The notes below the pieces were generated by a model, which saw only the letters and a list, made by a program, of their open reading frames with translations, searched no databases and was not told the DNA's origin. From the NCBI GenBank assembly GCA_020226215.1, contig CM035233.1:3038001-3102000 (forward strand): a stretch of 64,000 bases of DNA, written 5' to 3'. This stretch comes from Sindora glabra. Taxonomy: Eukaryota; Streptophyta; Magnoliopsida; Fabales; Fabaceae. The first letter of the stretch is position 1, and every line of letters starts with the position of its first letter. Position numbers and translations under genes: made by a program. Positions 11,801-24,060 of this stretch are shown piece by piece.

Positions 11801-12760
11801 AAATTCAATTTCAAAGCTTATATAAGTTATTGCAACTTTTAAAGAATGCATTTAAATGTTTATGGTTGTAGGAATCTTGTAATAGCTATAATACAACCAT
11901 TTAATCTTTAAACCTCTTTCAAGTTTGTTGGGCATTCATTTTGAGGATTGCCAAATATTTTTTAGAATTAACTTTTATTCCTTTTTTTGTTAACATGAAG
12001 CCTAGAAATTTACTAGTGGTAATGCCAAAAGTGTATTTAGTTAGGTTGAGCCTCATATTATATTTCTTTATAATGGTGAAATTTTTTTTTAGTTTTCCAA
12101 ATGGTTATCTAAACTATAGGATTTGATCAGAATGTGATTGATATAAGCTTTTAGATTACATTTGATTTGGTTTTTAAATACTTTATTCATCATTATTTGG
12201 TAGGTTACTCTTGCATTCTTTAAATTAAAGGGCATTATTTTATAGCAATAGGTTCCTTCATCTATTATGAAGTTGATCTTCTCTTAATCTTGCAACCATA
12301 TAAGTATCTAGTTGTATCTAAAAAAAGCATCTTCAAAGCTAAGATAACAAACCTAAAAGCTTTATCAACAAGATGATTTATATTTGATAATAGGTAAGAA
12401 TCCTCTAGGCATGCGTTATTAAAATTAGTGAAGTCTATAAATATTCTCTAAGATCTATTAGCTTTCTTTACCATAATTATATTAGAGAGTTAGGTGGTGT
12501 GATGGACCTCTCTAATGAATCCTACTTTAAGTAACTTGTTAACATCTACTTCAATAACAACAATCTTGTCAAGCCTATGTCTTCTTTTCTTTTGTTGTAC
12601 TAGCTTTATACACAGGTCAATAGCCAATTTATGACATGTTATATTCAGGTTTATGCCTAGCATATATGCAGCAAACCATGTTAACACTTTTATGTTAATT
12701 TTTAACATATTGAGTTATTTAGCTCTAAATTTAGAAGGTAGGTTTTTACCAATCTTTATT
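11800..12760 (-). pseudogene. Gypsy reverse transcriptase relic
   Basis: Blocks in order: CHKLAIDLCIKLVQQKKRRH (about 12640-12580), EVDVNKLLKVGFIREVHHTT (near 12490-12550), WRIFIDF and NNAC (about 12400-12450), then DEGTYCYKIMPFNLKNARVT, YQIMMNKVFKNQI and KAYINHILIKS (about 12130-12270). The last block corresponds to the YVDDMLVKS active site; the aspartates are replaced (YINH). After it come YNMRLNLTKYTFGITTSKFL and GFMLTKKGIKVNSKK (about 11940-12060), the thumb region. At least one frameshift and several stops separate the blocks. The enzyme cannot be active. Confidence 0.9.
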
Positions 12761-13039
12761 AGTCATTCATCATTTATGCTAAAGATTTTCATTTCCTTAA
12801 TGTTAGATCCTAACTTTAGATTTTTTTATTGGCTTTCTTATTTAGGATTAAGAGGGTCAACAATTATCAATTTGTGATTTTTTTTTAGCCTTTATCTCCT
12901 AACTTTTTTCATTTTTGCTTTTGATGCTTTATTTTATTAAGACTATTCATATATTACTTGATTGGATCTTACTTGGCCAATCCTTTATTTGGTGAGGAAC
13001 TTCATGAGAAAATGCAAAGTTAAAACTATTGCTTTAGCT

Positions 13040-13480
13040 TAGTCATGGGAAGTTCTTCCTAAAATAACATTATAGGCAATGGTTAATGCATCAACCATAA
13101 AAAAGACCATATCTATATTATGATTATTGATCATATCCTTATTATAAATTATAGTTTTTTATCCCTTCATTAGGACTTGCTTCCTTTAGAAACCAACTAG
13201 GTTACCTCTATAGGGCATCAGAAGGTAAGGAAAAAGTCACAATTTTTTGAATGTATTCAGATAAAGTATGTCTATTAACCTTCCTTGATTAACTAGAATA
13301 CGCTTTACTTAGAAATTTTAAATTATAATAGTGATAACCATGAGGTTACCATAGTCCTTTTTAAAATTAGGTAGGCAATCGATGTTTGAAAAAGTGATAG
13401 TTAATGATGGATCAACTTTCAATTTTTTATTTTCAATAGTAATAATTAGCCATGTGTTTTTTTTTCTTGTATTTCTTGAT
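13040..13480 (-). pseudogene. Gypsy aspartic protease relic
   Basis: The minus strand reads ITFSNIDCLPNFKKDYG near 13400, then RILVNQGRLIDILYLNTFKK near 13250-13310, and later IAYNVILGRTSHD near 13040-13080. The family pattern is I.FSDED..., K.VLVDNGSSVNIL....F.KM and YN.ILGRP. The active-site triplet (family D-N/T-G) reads N-Q-G, so the catalytic aspartate is lost. The domain lies between gag and reverse transcriptase, as in gag-pol of this lineage. Confidence 0.8.
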
Positions 13481-14640
13481 AAGCTTCCTCTTGTGAAGCC
13501 ACTAACTACAACATCTACAATACTAATAATCTCTTAAGGTTTTTCCACTCTTTTATTTTTGTTAGCTTGTTATGAGATGGTGATTGAAAATGAGATTTTG
13601 GTTAATCATACCTTTTGCTTGCCTACTAGCTTTTTGACCCCAATCCAAGTCTTAGGCTATATAATTATCATTATGGCGATCAAGTGAATTTGCCATACTA
13701 CTGTAAGTAGCCATCTTTAATAAGTTTCTTGATTTCATTTCTCAATATCACATAACCTTCGATGTTATGGGTCTAAGATTGGTGATACTTATAGAAAGTT
13801 TTCATCCCAAGGATTAATGATGGAAAGGTTTTTTATGGTTCTATTTTAGGTTTATTTTCTAGTATTTCAATTATTCGCACATTATTTAAGATTTTTTTCA
13901 CTGTAATGTTCAAAGTTGTGCACTCATTTTATTTTAGCCTAACTAATTATAGCTTATCATTAGTCCTATGATCATTCTTGATGTGTTCTTCATCTCTATA
14001 CTTAACTTGTTTTTTATTCATTTCTAGTTCTTCCATATTGATAAATTTTATAGATCTAGTGAGTGATTCAATAAGGTTAGTTAAACATTCCTTAACCAAA
14101 TACTTGGAGAAATCACTAGGCCTAAGGTTGATCGTGATAGAATGTATGATCAGCTCCTTTTTAAAATTTATTATTTCTAAGGCCACTTAGTTGAACCTAT
14201 TTAGAAAATCTTTAATAAGCTTATTTTTTCCTTACTTTAAACTCATTAATGAGGCATTTTTTTATGCACACAATATATTGTAAAATGTGCTAGAAATTAT
14301 TATGATAGGTCCATAAGGTTAGCTATTGAGTTTAGCTTTAGGCTTTGAACCATCTTATGGAGAATGCTCAATGAATTATAATGTTTAAGGCTTCATATTG
14401 TAATATTGCTACTTTAAATATTTCTAAGTGCTCTTAGAATTGTAGGGATTTTGAAGTTTTATGGACTAGGTACTTGCATGATTATAGGAATGGATAGATA
14501 TGATTCTTTATTGTTAGTTGACATTTTTATGGTTGACTAGTTTGAAATGATGATTATTTTGATTAAAGGCTCTAACATTGCTTGTAGGTCTTTGATATTG
14601 GAAGCCAGCATGATTTCCCCTAGATTTAGTAAATCCTTCC
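13480..14640 (-). pseudogene. Gypsy gag relic
   Basis: Blocks from N to C: HLEIFKVAILQYEALNI near 14370-14430, FSIRWFKA with SIANLMDLS near 14290-14350, then SDFSKYLVKECLTNLIESLT and RSIKFINMEELEMN at about 14010-14120, and KYHQS.THNIEGYVILRNEI with KKLIKDGYLQ.YGKF near 13680-13800. They match the capsid and C-terminal gag motifs of Tat-like gypsy elements (R.F...L...A..WF..L...SI..F.eLs; Rs.kyI..EE; Y...H.H.TE.C..L...IE.LI..G.L..Y). A 79-codon open stretch at 13947-14186 is the longest intact part. Confidence 0.8.
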
Positions 14641-14700
14641 TAGTTTTCTTGTCAATAGAAAAATCAAGCATGATCGTTCATCCCTGCCTCACATTCTAGG

Positions 14701-16979
14701 CGTTTATGTTTCATTTGTTCACATTGCAACCACTCAATAACTAGCCTTTCTCTTTCTTATTACTTTAGTTCTAATTGTTTGAAAAGACAATATTGGGAGT
14801 TAATATTACATTAAAGTTCTTCTTTTAAGTGATCTAGTTGTTCTCTTAATTGTTAATTTTTAGTACCTAGCAAGTTGTATTCCAAGTTTTAATTGATGTT
14901 ACAATCATCATTATACTGATTGAAAAACTTATGAGGAGGAAGATGTTTATTGGTCTAGTACTGATTAATAGGAAGAGTTATTGTTTAGTGATTAGGTTGA
15001 GAATAATTTGATGAATGAGTTGTATAATGTCTACTCACATTTTTTGTAAAGAGGTAGAAAAACATTATATTTAAAAAAGAGAGATTTTTAATGCAAGTCA
15101 TTATTGGAAATAAGTAATAATTTGTTGTTTTGATTGATTAATTCACTCCTTTTTAAAAACTTTCCAAGAAAATTATTAGTTTTTTCTTGTTTCTTAAAAT
15201 TTCTTCAAAAATAGCTAGATTGAAAATCTTAATTCAATAGTTTTCTTAAAGAATATGAATAGAACAATGAATATATCACCTTTAAAGTGCAAATGATGAA
15301 TATAGAACAGTGAAGAATATGCTTAAAAGAGATCATTCTTTTAAAGCATAGTAAATGATTTCAAGAAATAGAGTATTAGTAACTAAGAATGTTCTATGGT
15401 AATAATTATGATGTTGCCATATTCTTACTAGGTACTAGTAGGTTTTCTTAGTAAATTTATTGAGAAAATAAATTATATATCAAAATGATCTTTAATATTA
15501 GATATATAGGTAAGTTTACAAGAAAACTAAGATTATCATAGATTCTTTTAATTTTATTACACTATTGGTTAAGTTAGATGAAATCAATTAGTGAAGCCCA
15601 TGTTTCATCAATTTAATTCATGAAAAATGAACAGCAATATCACTCAATATGCAACTTGTTTTTATTTATTCATGAAATGTATGATTGTGAGAATTCAATC
15701 GATGGAAGTAATTTCTGTTAATCCAACTCAATAGAATGTAACCTTTTCATGATGAATAAATACTTGATCTTTAAAGGAAACAAAAAGACAAAGCAATATA
15801 CCTCAAGAATTATAGAATGAAGCATAACATAAGTAAGAATAAAACATGATTCGTACATAAATGATGATAAATGTTAGTTTTACCTTAGTAGAGAGGTAGT
15901 GGTGAGCTGAGTGTAGTAGAAATCACTGGAATAGTGCTATTTGCCACTTGTAAGCAAGCTAGAATGGCAAAGTGATCCACTATTTTGACTTTTCAAAGCT
16001 TATATCAATGTAAGCAAGAGCAAAAAGTAGCAAGTATTGAATAGAAATGAAGTTTGAAAGTGTACCTAGGCAGTAAATCTAGTATTAGGATGTTCTTACA
16101 TAGGATACAATGGTCATATTATAATATTAGTGAAGGCATTTAAGTTATTAAGGAGGTGTAAGTAGCTTACTAGTGATAATTACTTTCCATCTATAATAAC
16201 CATTTCAAGTACCTTGCAGTCAATACCATCTAGTTCTTTCAATCCCACTTGTCACTTTATAAAGTAATCACTTTTATAAAGTTTTATGATAGGCCAATTA
16301 GTTTATACCCAAGAAAGAATTTGGTCTAACCTAATATGAGAATTTATTACCATACATTGTTGATGATCACTACCATCTACCATCTACTATTGATGATTGT
16401 CACTGGCTATCACCCACTTTCCATCATGGGTGACTATTATCACCACTGCTTGCCACCAATGACTATTATCGATTGTCATCTATTGCTAGCCACTAGTTAT
16501 CACCATCCTTTTCCATTAACCATTCAATTTTTGATGAGGACTTTTTTTTAATTTAACAAAACTTTTAAAAATATACAAGTTAATTAAAACATAATATTGC
16601 AATATTGTTAGCAACATCTACTTACTTCTTTATGCCTCATAAATTTGCTACATGTCACTCTGGTGTGTTTTTAAGCTATTTTATTTCTGCTTTATAGCTT
16701 TCTTGTCATTTAATTTTTGCTTTCCTTTTTTTAGGTAGAATATTTTTGGTTTACTTTTCATTTCAATAAGTTGCTCTATTTTATTGAATTTTACTACATG
16801 CTCTACTTTGCTTTGTTTCTATCTGATTCAAATAAAACATTAATTCATTTATTCAATTAAACATTCACCCTTTTCATTTATTCAATTAATTAATTAATGC
16901 TTTAAAAATGATGCAAATGAATCATTTATTATTAATTAATTATTATTTTATTACTCAATTATTAATTTTTTTATTTTAT
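14701..16979. other. Unassigned AT-rich sequence upstream of the gypsy relic
   Basis: This should hold the 5' leader and 5' LTR of the minus-strand gypsy relic, but I could not pair it with any second LTR copy. At 16336-16530 the sequence is a low-complexity run of CACTACCATCT/TATCACCCACTT-type words (about 30 bp imperfect periodicity) that opens a 71-codon frame by chance. No other structure seen. Confidence 0.5.
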
Positions 16980-17570
16980 CCAACTTTCATAATAAAAATA
17001 TTTTCATTAAAAATTATGATATGTTATATTTATACCATTTAGTGAGATGGTATTTAAACTATAAATAACAAAAGTGAATAGAAAATTAAAGATAACATAT
17101 AATGGAGTAGCTAAAAAAATAATGTGTGAATTGCAAACCCTAGACACAAAATCTTAGTTAATGTATATTTAACTTTAAACATACCACTTGGAATGTAATA
17201 TTAGAATATAAATAAAATTTAGATATATTGCATTGTATTTATATTACATAGTATTATTAATATTATTTCTTATTATAAATAAGTTACATTTAATTTAATT
17301 TAGTTTAATTTAATTTAAATATTGCTTAACTATTTTTTATTTTAAACTTTATTACATTATAATTTACACATTATTAAATTAAGTATTTAATGTGCTTAAA
17401 ATATTTTATAGTAAAAATTATATTATTATATTTACACTATTTAGTGTTGTAGTATTTAAGTTATAAATAATATGAGTAAGTATTAAGCAGTGTGTGAACT
17501 ATAAACCTTTAACAAAATTAATTTTTAATTAAATTACTTAAGAAATCCTTTGAATTTTATTCATTGGTAG
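16980..17570. repeat. Left arm of a diverged satellite-like array
   Basis: Two units can be seen, near 17025-17170 and 17415-17550. Each contains TTATATTTA(T/C)AC(C/T)ATTTAGT, a GTATTTAA(A/G)(C/T)TATAAATAA word and a GTGTGAA(T/C)T(G/A)(C/T)AAACC end. The same words recur right of copia A (25820-26280 and 27900-28080), so the array was probably continuous before copia A inserted. Confidence 0.65.
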
Positions 17571-17980
17571 TGTAAAATGTTTTTTTTGTGAAATGTCAAT
17601 ATTATACATTAATTTTAAATCTTTGAAACTTATAAGTTTTACTAACTTGGATTAGAAGAAGAACATGCAATGATTCGGAACTAATCTTCGCCAATAGGTT
17701 TCTCCCCTTTTTCCTTTCATTTCAAAGAGAGAACCTATTTTATGTATATTTTAACTTTTAATTAGATGCATCCATCAAGCATTAAAATGTATGGATAAGA
17801 TTAAATCATTTAATAACTAATAATTATATAAATTAATATATATTCAATACTATTTAATATATATTAATTTATATATTCAATACTCTTTAAATATATGTGG
17901 GCTATAATACTTGGATTTTAGGCGACTAAGTTAGTTACTAAAGAAATATAATTAAATAATTAAATGGTAACTATTTAATA
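17571..17980 (-). repeat. Copia A 3' LTR
   Basis: Plus-strand limits TGTAAAATG...CTATTTAATA. It shares with the right LTR the blocks ATGGATTAGAAGAAG (here TTGG), TATATTTTAACTTTTAAT, CATCAAG(C/T)AT and AAGAAATATAATTAAATAAT. The internal side (17981 onward) is TTCTTCCATTTT, which on the minus strand is a purine-rich tract next to the LTR, as expected for second-strand priming. At 410 bp it is shorter than the right copy. Confidence 0.85.
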
Positions 17981-18379
17981 TTCTTCCATTTTGCCTAAAA
18001 CTTGAATACAATAAAAATGATGCTTTAACAAAATGTAGCAAACTCATCCTTAAAATTTTATAATTACCTTAGTATGATAAGACACCAAATGTGGGTTATG
18101 ATGGTTGTATATTATTCATAAAACATACTTCTTTCCATATAATACAAACACCAACGTCTTACCATAGTGGGTTTATAAGTCATATGTAAAATTTATGAAG
18201 GTCTCATTAATATTTATAGAACACTTATTTTAACTCACTAAAATATGATTATGTGTGCAACACAACTAGAAACAAAAAATTCATATAAAAAATGAATAAA
18301 TGAACTCAAAGTGTCAATGTTAACAATTACATCATACAAAAGAACAAATAAGACCCATTTTATGTACATATCCCTTAAA

Positions 18380-18870
18380 TATCTTTGGTTGTAAACTTTT
18401 AGTTAATGGATTTGCAATCATAAGATCTATCCTAATATGCTAAGTAGTCACTCTCTATTTCTGAACTTTCTTCTTAATAATAAAACATTTTAATTCCATA
18501 TGCTTGGCACTTTTTAATTATTTGTCATTTTTGGAGAAAAATATTATAATAGAGTCATCATACTAAATTTTCAGCAACTTAGTAATGGTATTCATAACCC
18601 CAAGTCCTGAAATAAAGTTTTATAGCCATAATACATCAATTATGGCTTCAAAACATGCCATAAATTTTGTTTTCATATTAGATGATGCAATAATGGATTC
18701 TTTAGCACTTTTCCATGATATGACTCCATTTTCAAGAAGAAACAAGTAGCCAAAAATGGACTTCTTACTATCAGTACATCTGATAAAATTTGAGTTTGAA
18801 TATCCAATTACTTCTAGGTGATTGGATTTTTTATACATGACCATATAATATTTTATTCCTTAGAAGTACT
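18380..18870 (-). pseudogene. Copia A RNase H
   Basis: An open stretch of 74 codons (18620-18844) reads NHLEVIGYSNSNFIRCTDSK and GVISWKSAKESIIASSNMKT. It continues below 18600, with stops, as KSAKHMELKCFIIKKKVQK and DLMIANPLTKSL. This matches the copia RNase H: the first catalytic Asp region (family GYSDSDFAGC) has become YSNSNF, and the TEAE-like motif reads MKTKF. Catalytic residues are therefore lost. The C-terminal ADPLTK motif (here ANPLTK) marks the end of pol. Confidence 0.88.
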
Positions 18871-19585
18871 GTAAAACTTTCTTTACAGCCTTCCAATGAT
18901 CAATTCCAAGATTACTTTAGTACCTACCTAAAATTCCAAATGCAAAACTAATATCGGATCTTATGTAAGTCTACATATACATAAGATTTCCTATAATAGA
19001 ACTATATGGAATTGATTCCATTTGTTTTCATTCCATGTCATCCTTTGGACATTGCATAGGATTAAATTTATCCCTTTTTAGAATTAGAACAATTCCAGTA
19101 GAATAATTTTTCATATTAAATCTCTCTAGAATTCTTTCAAAATAGGCTTTTTAAGACAATCCTAGCAATCTTTATGATCTACCTTGAAATATTTCAATTC
19201 CTATCACATAAGATTCCTTTCCTATATCTTTCCTTTTGTGTTATATAATAAACCTAAATTATTAGTTGCAAGCAAGATGTCATTAACATATAGGACTAAA
19301 AAATAATTTTACTCTTAATAGTCTTTTAATTATGCAGTGGTTAAGTATATTTTCATCAAAATAAAAAGAAGTAATGGTATCATTGAACTTAATATACCAT
19401 TGTTTTGAAGCTTGTTTAAGTCCATATATTAATTTTTTAAGTTTACACATCATTTGACTTTTTCCTTCAATTGGAAAAACTTTAAGTTAGTGTATAAAAC
19501 CTCTTCTTCAAGATTTCCATTCAAAAAAGCTATTTCATATCCATTTTGTATAACTCTAAATCAAAATAAGCTACCAATGCTATAA
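18870..19585 (-). pseudogene. Copia A reverse transcriptase, C-terminal part
   Basis: Minus-strand remnants include the active-site block LVLYVNDILLA near 19280-19300, where family YVDD has become YVND, and QNGYEIAFLNGNLEEE near 19505-19545, the region after MDVKTAFLNG. A GLKQASKQWYIKF-like block is visible near 19400. Reading is broken by several stops. The domain is cut at 19590 by the solo LTR and resumes at 21305. Confidence 0.88.
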
Positions 19586-19590
19586 TGACT

Positions 19591-21299
19591 TGTTGGGAAT
19601 TCGGATTATTACATGCAACGGAATTTCAAAATTTTGATCTGAATTCTACCTAAGATCCATGCAAAAATCATAAGTCAATGATTAGGGTTTTACCTATTGG
19701 GCACTCGTGTTTCTACTGATCAAAACTTGAGAACGGATGAATCAAACGCCGGCCGGAAGGTACAGCGTCTCTACGGTATCCACACGGAGTGAACAATGAC
19801 CTCTCACCCTCCACGAATCTGTTAGGATGCGTTTTTCTCTTTAAGAATTAGGATTGGATGTTTTCTGAGTGATATAGCGTTTATATGGAAGCTTTGAACG
19901 TGTTGTAAAAGTGCTGCCCTCAAGTTCCCTTTTATAGAACTTAGGCAAGCTATAATCCTAGTCCTACTAGGATAATGCTTCTAAAATCCTAATCACACTT
20001 AACAACTCATCTTATCCTTATCCTAGAGATAATGGGAAGAGATAAGACTTATCTATTAATTATCTAATATTAGATAATAATATTATCTCATAATATAAAT
20101 ATCTTAATTATTAAATAATTGCATATAGTTATCAAATATCAAAATAATATTATCTCATAATATAAATATCTTAATTATTAGATAATTGCATATAGTTATC
20201 AAATATCAAAATAATATTATCTCATAATATATTTATCTAATATCTGGTAATGTAATTATTTAATATTACTTTAATATCAAATAATATCACATAATATTAT
20301 ATATATATATATATTACGTGAATAACTTATTATTATTCTTAATAATAATATATATGCACGAAAATAAGTCCAATTAATTGGATATTAATATAATTAAAGT
20401 CCAATTAATTATTGTCTTATTCCTACTCCTTTTGTGTGACCCTATAGGTTCTTACTACGTTGACAATGACTCATTTATTGAGCCATAGACAGTAAGTGGT
20501 ATCTAGCAATACATCACTGTCACTTAAGTAGTAAGAATGTCTGTGATTCGACATCCACCTAATACATGATTAACGTTTTGCATCATAACCCTTTTGTAAT
20601 AATATCCAAATTGAACTGGAGGCATGGAATGTGTCATCCTCGTCAATGTTCAATTTATATTTCTTGATACTGAGTAGACTTAAAATAAATGATTAATATC
20701 ATATATTAATTCAATTGAGCATGGCCATGCATTACCCAAGGATATTTCTCTTTTATACAAGAGTAACAAAATCCCATCTACATCACTCATTTCCCTCTGC
20801 ACGATTTATAACACACCCAATCAATGCCCTACTTGTCATCCTGATTAAAGGTGACATAGGACAATATTAAAGTGAGTAATTCCTCATGTAGGGAACCGTA
20901 GTGACTTCAGGTCAAAGGTTTATGTGTATTTGTGATCATATGAGAATAACTTATGACACATCTATCCATGCAACATTCTCATAGTGGGTCAGTCCAATAC
21001 ATTATTCGCTAGCAATGTACTCATGTATTGACTTGATATCACATATCCATGATTCGTAATCATCAGTCACTATACATGCTAGTCTCGATGTATTATTACT
21101 ATCCTTTTCGTAATAATATTTGACTAGGGGCATTTTAGGAATAGCCAAGCTATTCTAAGGATAATTATTATATTAAGTTATAATTTGCGCATAATAATAA
21201 AAAAATAAAATATAATAATTAAATTACCTAAAATAAAATATAATACATTGTATATAACTTCAATCATCTATATGATTAGTTCTAGGACACACATCAACA
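19591..21299 (-). mobile_element. Solo copia LTR inside copia A reverse transcriptase (1709 bp)
   Basis: Plus-strand ends are TGTTGGGAATTC and CACACATCAACA, with 5 bp inverted ends TGTTG/CAACA. It is flanked by the exact 5 bp duplication TGACT (19586-19590 and 21300-21304). There is no internal retrotransposon region. On the minus strand it begins TGTTGATGTGTGTCCTAGAA, which resembles the start of the solo LTR at 52229 on the plus strand, so the two are the same family in opposite orientation. Formation by recombination between two LTRs is inferred. Confidence 0.95.
20076..20231. repeat. 67 bp tandem duplication inside the solo LTR
   Basis: The word AATAATATTATCTCATAATA starts at 20076, 20143 and 20210. 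The first two copies are full and nearly identical (TTATTAAAT against TTATTAGAT); the third stops after about 20 bp. It explains part of the length of this LTR. Confidence 0.9.
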
Positions 21300-21304
21300 T
21301 GACT

Positions 21305-21985
21305 CATAATGAGTTTTTCTTTAAGATAAGTGAAAATGCCTTTTTATAATTAATGCCATTCTTTTAAGTGAATCCTTTAGCAACAAGCCTAGCTATATAC
21401 CATTCAATATTACCATTCAAGTCACATTTACACCTAATTCAACTTGCACCTTTTGAAAAATTAATAATGTCCTAGACTTTGTTTTCCATGGATTTTAATT
21501 ATTTTTTTATAGCATCTATCCATTTCTTTGATTTGACACTCCCTATAGCTTCTAAAAATGAAACTAGGTCTATATTGATTTTAATGTCCAATTCTTGTAA
21601 ATAAGTCTAATAACCACTTGGAATAGATATTTTTCTTATCCTTTGAGAACTTCTCAAAAGGATCTTTTGTGACTTATTTGCCTTAAACATTTGTGAGTTA
21701 GTTTCTTTAATAGGTGCGTCTTTATTATAATATTATTTATAATTGTTAAGGCCTTCTGCAACAACAAGAATGACATTAAGAACAATTATAGATGAAGAAA
21801 TATATACTAATAAATGAATATTTATCTTGATTTCTTTTATGTCCACACTTTGTTGTTTTGCACTCCTATTAACTTTGTCATTTTCAAGAAATTTTGCATT
21901 AATAGTTTCTATAATTCTTGGACTATAGTTAGGACAATAAAAGATATGTCATTTAGATTTCTCTAGTTAACAATAAAGTAATCAC
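21305..21985 (-). pseudogene. Copia A reverse transcriptase N-terminus and integrase C-terminal linker
   Basis: Directly right of the solo LTR the minus strand reads KAFSLILKKNSL. This fits the reverse transcriptase segment just before MALVAHYDLEL-like sequence on the other side of the insertion, so the domain is colinear across the solo LTR. Further right lies degenerate linker sequence with QRRSKR-like basic residues and CKWVFK-like words. Stops are frequent. Confidence 0.75.
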
Positions 21986-22790
21986 TTATTATTCAATAAT
22001 CACTAATCATTCAAGAATCTAACTTTCTTTAATATGGATTATAAACTCTTGCTTTTACTAGGTAATCCTAAATATGCAAGTGTCTTAAACTAGGTTTCTT
22101 ATTTGTCCATAATTCAAAAGGAGTTGCAGGAACGACTTTACTTGCACCTTGTTAAGAAAATACATAATTGTTTTTAATGCATAAACTTACAAAGATTTGG
22201 ATAATGAGGAATTACTCATCATACTTCTCACCATATTCATTAAAGTTTGACTAGGCCATTCTGCTACACCATTTTGTTATGGTGTGTATGGCATAATGTG
22301 CCATGCACAAATGCCATATCTTTCAAGAAGAATAGTAATGGACATGAACATTGTCTTGTTTCATTATATTTTCCATAGAATTTACCACTTCTATCTAACC
22401 TTACAACTTTAACTTTCTTGTATAATTATCTTTCAACTTTATTAATGTATATCTAAAAAATGTTAGTTGCTTAAGATTTTTCTTTAAACAAATAAACATA
22501 TTCATAATGTGAAAATTCATCAATAAAGGTGATAAATTACTTTTCTCCTCTAAATGATGGTGTATCAAAAAGTCTACATACATCAGTGTGTATTATTTCA
22601 AGAGGCTGATTGCTGTGGTATTTTTTCTTTTGTTATGTTTGGTTTGCTTCCCTTTAAAACAATCTATAGATAAACTAAGATAAGTGAAATAGAGATTCTA
22701 AAGAATCTCATTTTTTACTAATTTTTCTAATCTTTCTTTGGAAATATGACCTAAATGTTTATATTACAAGTAACCAAGATTTTCATTAAG
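21985..22790 (-). pseudogene. Copia A integrase
   Basis: Minus-strand blocks: LGHISKERLEKLVKNEIL (HHCC zinc domain, near 22720), a YCKGK-type CxxC remnant, IIHTDVCRLFDTPSFRGEK (first catalytic Asp, near 22560), FITFIDEFSHYEYVYLFKEK, then KVKVVRLDRSGKFYGKY (second Asp, near 22400) and QNGVAE (catalytic Glu, near 22258-22275). ASKVVPATPFELWTNKKPSL and LRHLHIWG follow near 22060-22140. The acidic triad is still readable, but frameshifts and stops lie between the motifs. Confidence 0.87.
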
Positions 22791-22794
22791 CATA

Positions 22795-23250
22795 CCATTC
22801 TTAATGCCGATATTATGATGCAAAAATTAGTAAGGATTTAGTAAATTTATCATCAAGTTTTAATTTATCTAGATTATTAACAAAAGTACCAGAACTAGGA
22901 GGTTTAGAACTCTTATATAAATTGAAACAACTAAGTCCAAATGTAAAATCAAAACCATAAATATTCAACTTTGAAAGAGAAACTAAGTTGCTAAAAATTG
23001 AAAGTACATAAAAAGTCTTAAATAAATCTATATGATAGCCAATATCTAAGACTAAATGACAAGTTCTTATACCTTCAATTTCAACTTTCATATGGTTTCC
23101 TATACACATATAATCATTACTTTAGCTCATGGATTGGATTACAAGGAATCCTTGCATACATTAGATACATGAGTAGTAGCACCAGAATAAAGCCACCAAG
23201 TATTATTAGGAACATTAATCAAATTTGATTTGAAATTGCATACATAATTT
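22795..23250 (-). pseudogene. Copia A protease and pre-integrase region
   Basis: A 98-codon open stretch (22813-23109) begins MCIGNHMKVEIEGIRTCHLV and continues DIGYHIDLFKTFYVLSIFSN and LVSLSKLNIYGFDFTF, typical of the copia segment after the protease active site. Upstream, near 23170-23220, the minus strand gives NNTWWLYSGATTHVSN, where the protease triplet (family DSG) reads YSG, so the catalytic Asp is lost. Confidence 0.85.
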
Positions 23251-23269
23251 TCAAATGTACCTTTCTTTT

Positions 23270-24060
23270 CAAACCAAGTCTTGCATTTAAGGCAATCTTT
23301 TGGATAGTGTTCTTCTTTCTTATAAAAATGACACTTATCATTATTCTATTCCATCTTTTTAGTTTGAGAAGCTTTAATAGGTCTTTTCTTTTTCTTAAGC
23401 TTCTTGGATTTTAGCTTTAATGCTTTACCAATTCTTTGAACAGTAAATAAAGTGACTTCCCAAATTCTTAAACTTGTTCTCTTCTTAAATAAGTTTTTTA
23501 GTCAATTCATTAATATCTCACTTATCTTTAATAATGTTATAGTTAATTTAGAAAGTACCATATTCAGAAGGCAATGAGTTTAAAATAAATTGAACTAGGA
23601 GGGAGTCATCCACTACCATACCTAGCATTTTTAGTCTTAGTGTAATATTAGTCATCTTAATAATATGGTCCTACGTACTCCTCGATCCATTAAACTTCAT
23701 GGTCATGAGTTGTGCCATTAAAGTACCAATGAGTGACTTATCTGTAAAATGAAAACATTTTCCACAAACTTAAGGTATTCCTTGACACTTTTTGTTTATG
23801 GAATGGTAACCTTAATATTGTTTGCAATGGTCATTTGTATAAACATTAGGCTTAGTTGTTAGACTTTTCCCATGCCTTAAGTTTAGACTTCTCTTCTTTA
23901 GTGCCGTTATTCGTTATTTCAGTAAGTTTTGCATCCAAAAATGCCAAGTTGAGATCTAACACACTTAAATGGAAATAGACTTATTCACTTCATTCAAAAA
24001 GTTCAAACCATTGAACATGGCAATAGAAGAAGCTTATGAATGAAGAGAAATAATTACAAA
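23270..24060 (-). pseudogene. Copia A gag
   Basis: The zinc knuckle near 23293-23337 reads CHFYKKEEHYPKDC; the second Cys of the CCHC pattern is changed to Tyr. Upstream are a basic KKKKRPIKASQTKKME tract and capsid remnants such as NARYG...LPPS and IAFRIWYFLN near 23540-23660. An N-terminal MAIAMFNGLNF motif lies near 23990-24050, where copia gag usually has LNGxNFxxWKE. Everything is interrupted by stops. Confidence 0.8.

Larger units (their letters stand above)
10490..14700 (-). mobile_element. Ty3/gypsy retrotransposon relic, Tat-like, 3' truncated
   Basis: On the minus strand the order gag, protease, reverse transcriptase, RNase H, second RNase H, integrase start can be read from 14.7 kb down to 10.5 kb. 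All domains carry many stops and frameshifts. Two successive RNase H-like regions after reverse transcriptase are a known mark of the Tat lineage (Retand/Ogre type). Homology stops abruptly in the N-terminal zinc-binding part of integrase near 10490. I found no LTR pair, so the left end is a truncation or an insertion junction. Confidence 0.85.

Noticed and set aside
12653..12877. 74-codon plus-strand frame
   Set aside because: Antisense to the gypsy reverse transcriptase and protease remnants, which explain the minus strand better.
16336..16551. 71-codon frame rich in His and Tyr
   Set aside because: Produced by an imperfect short repeat of CACCA/TATCAC words; not protein-like beyond that.
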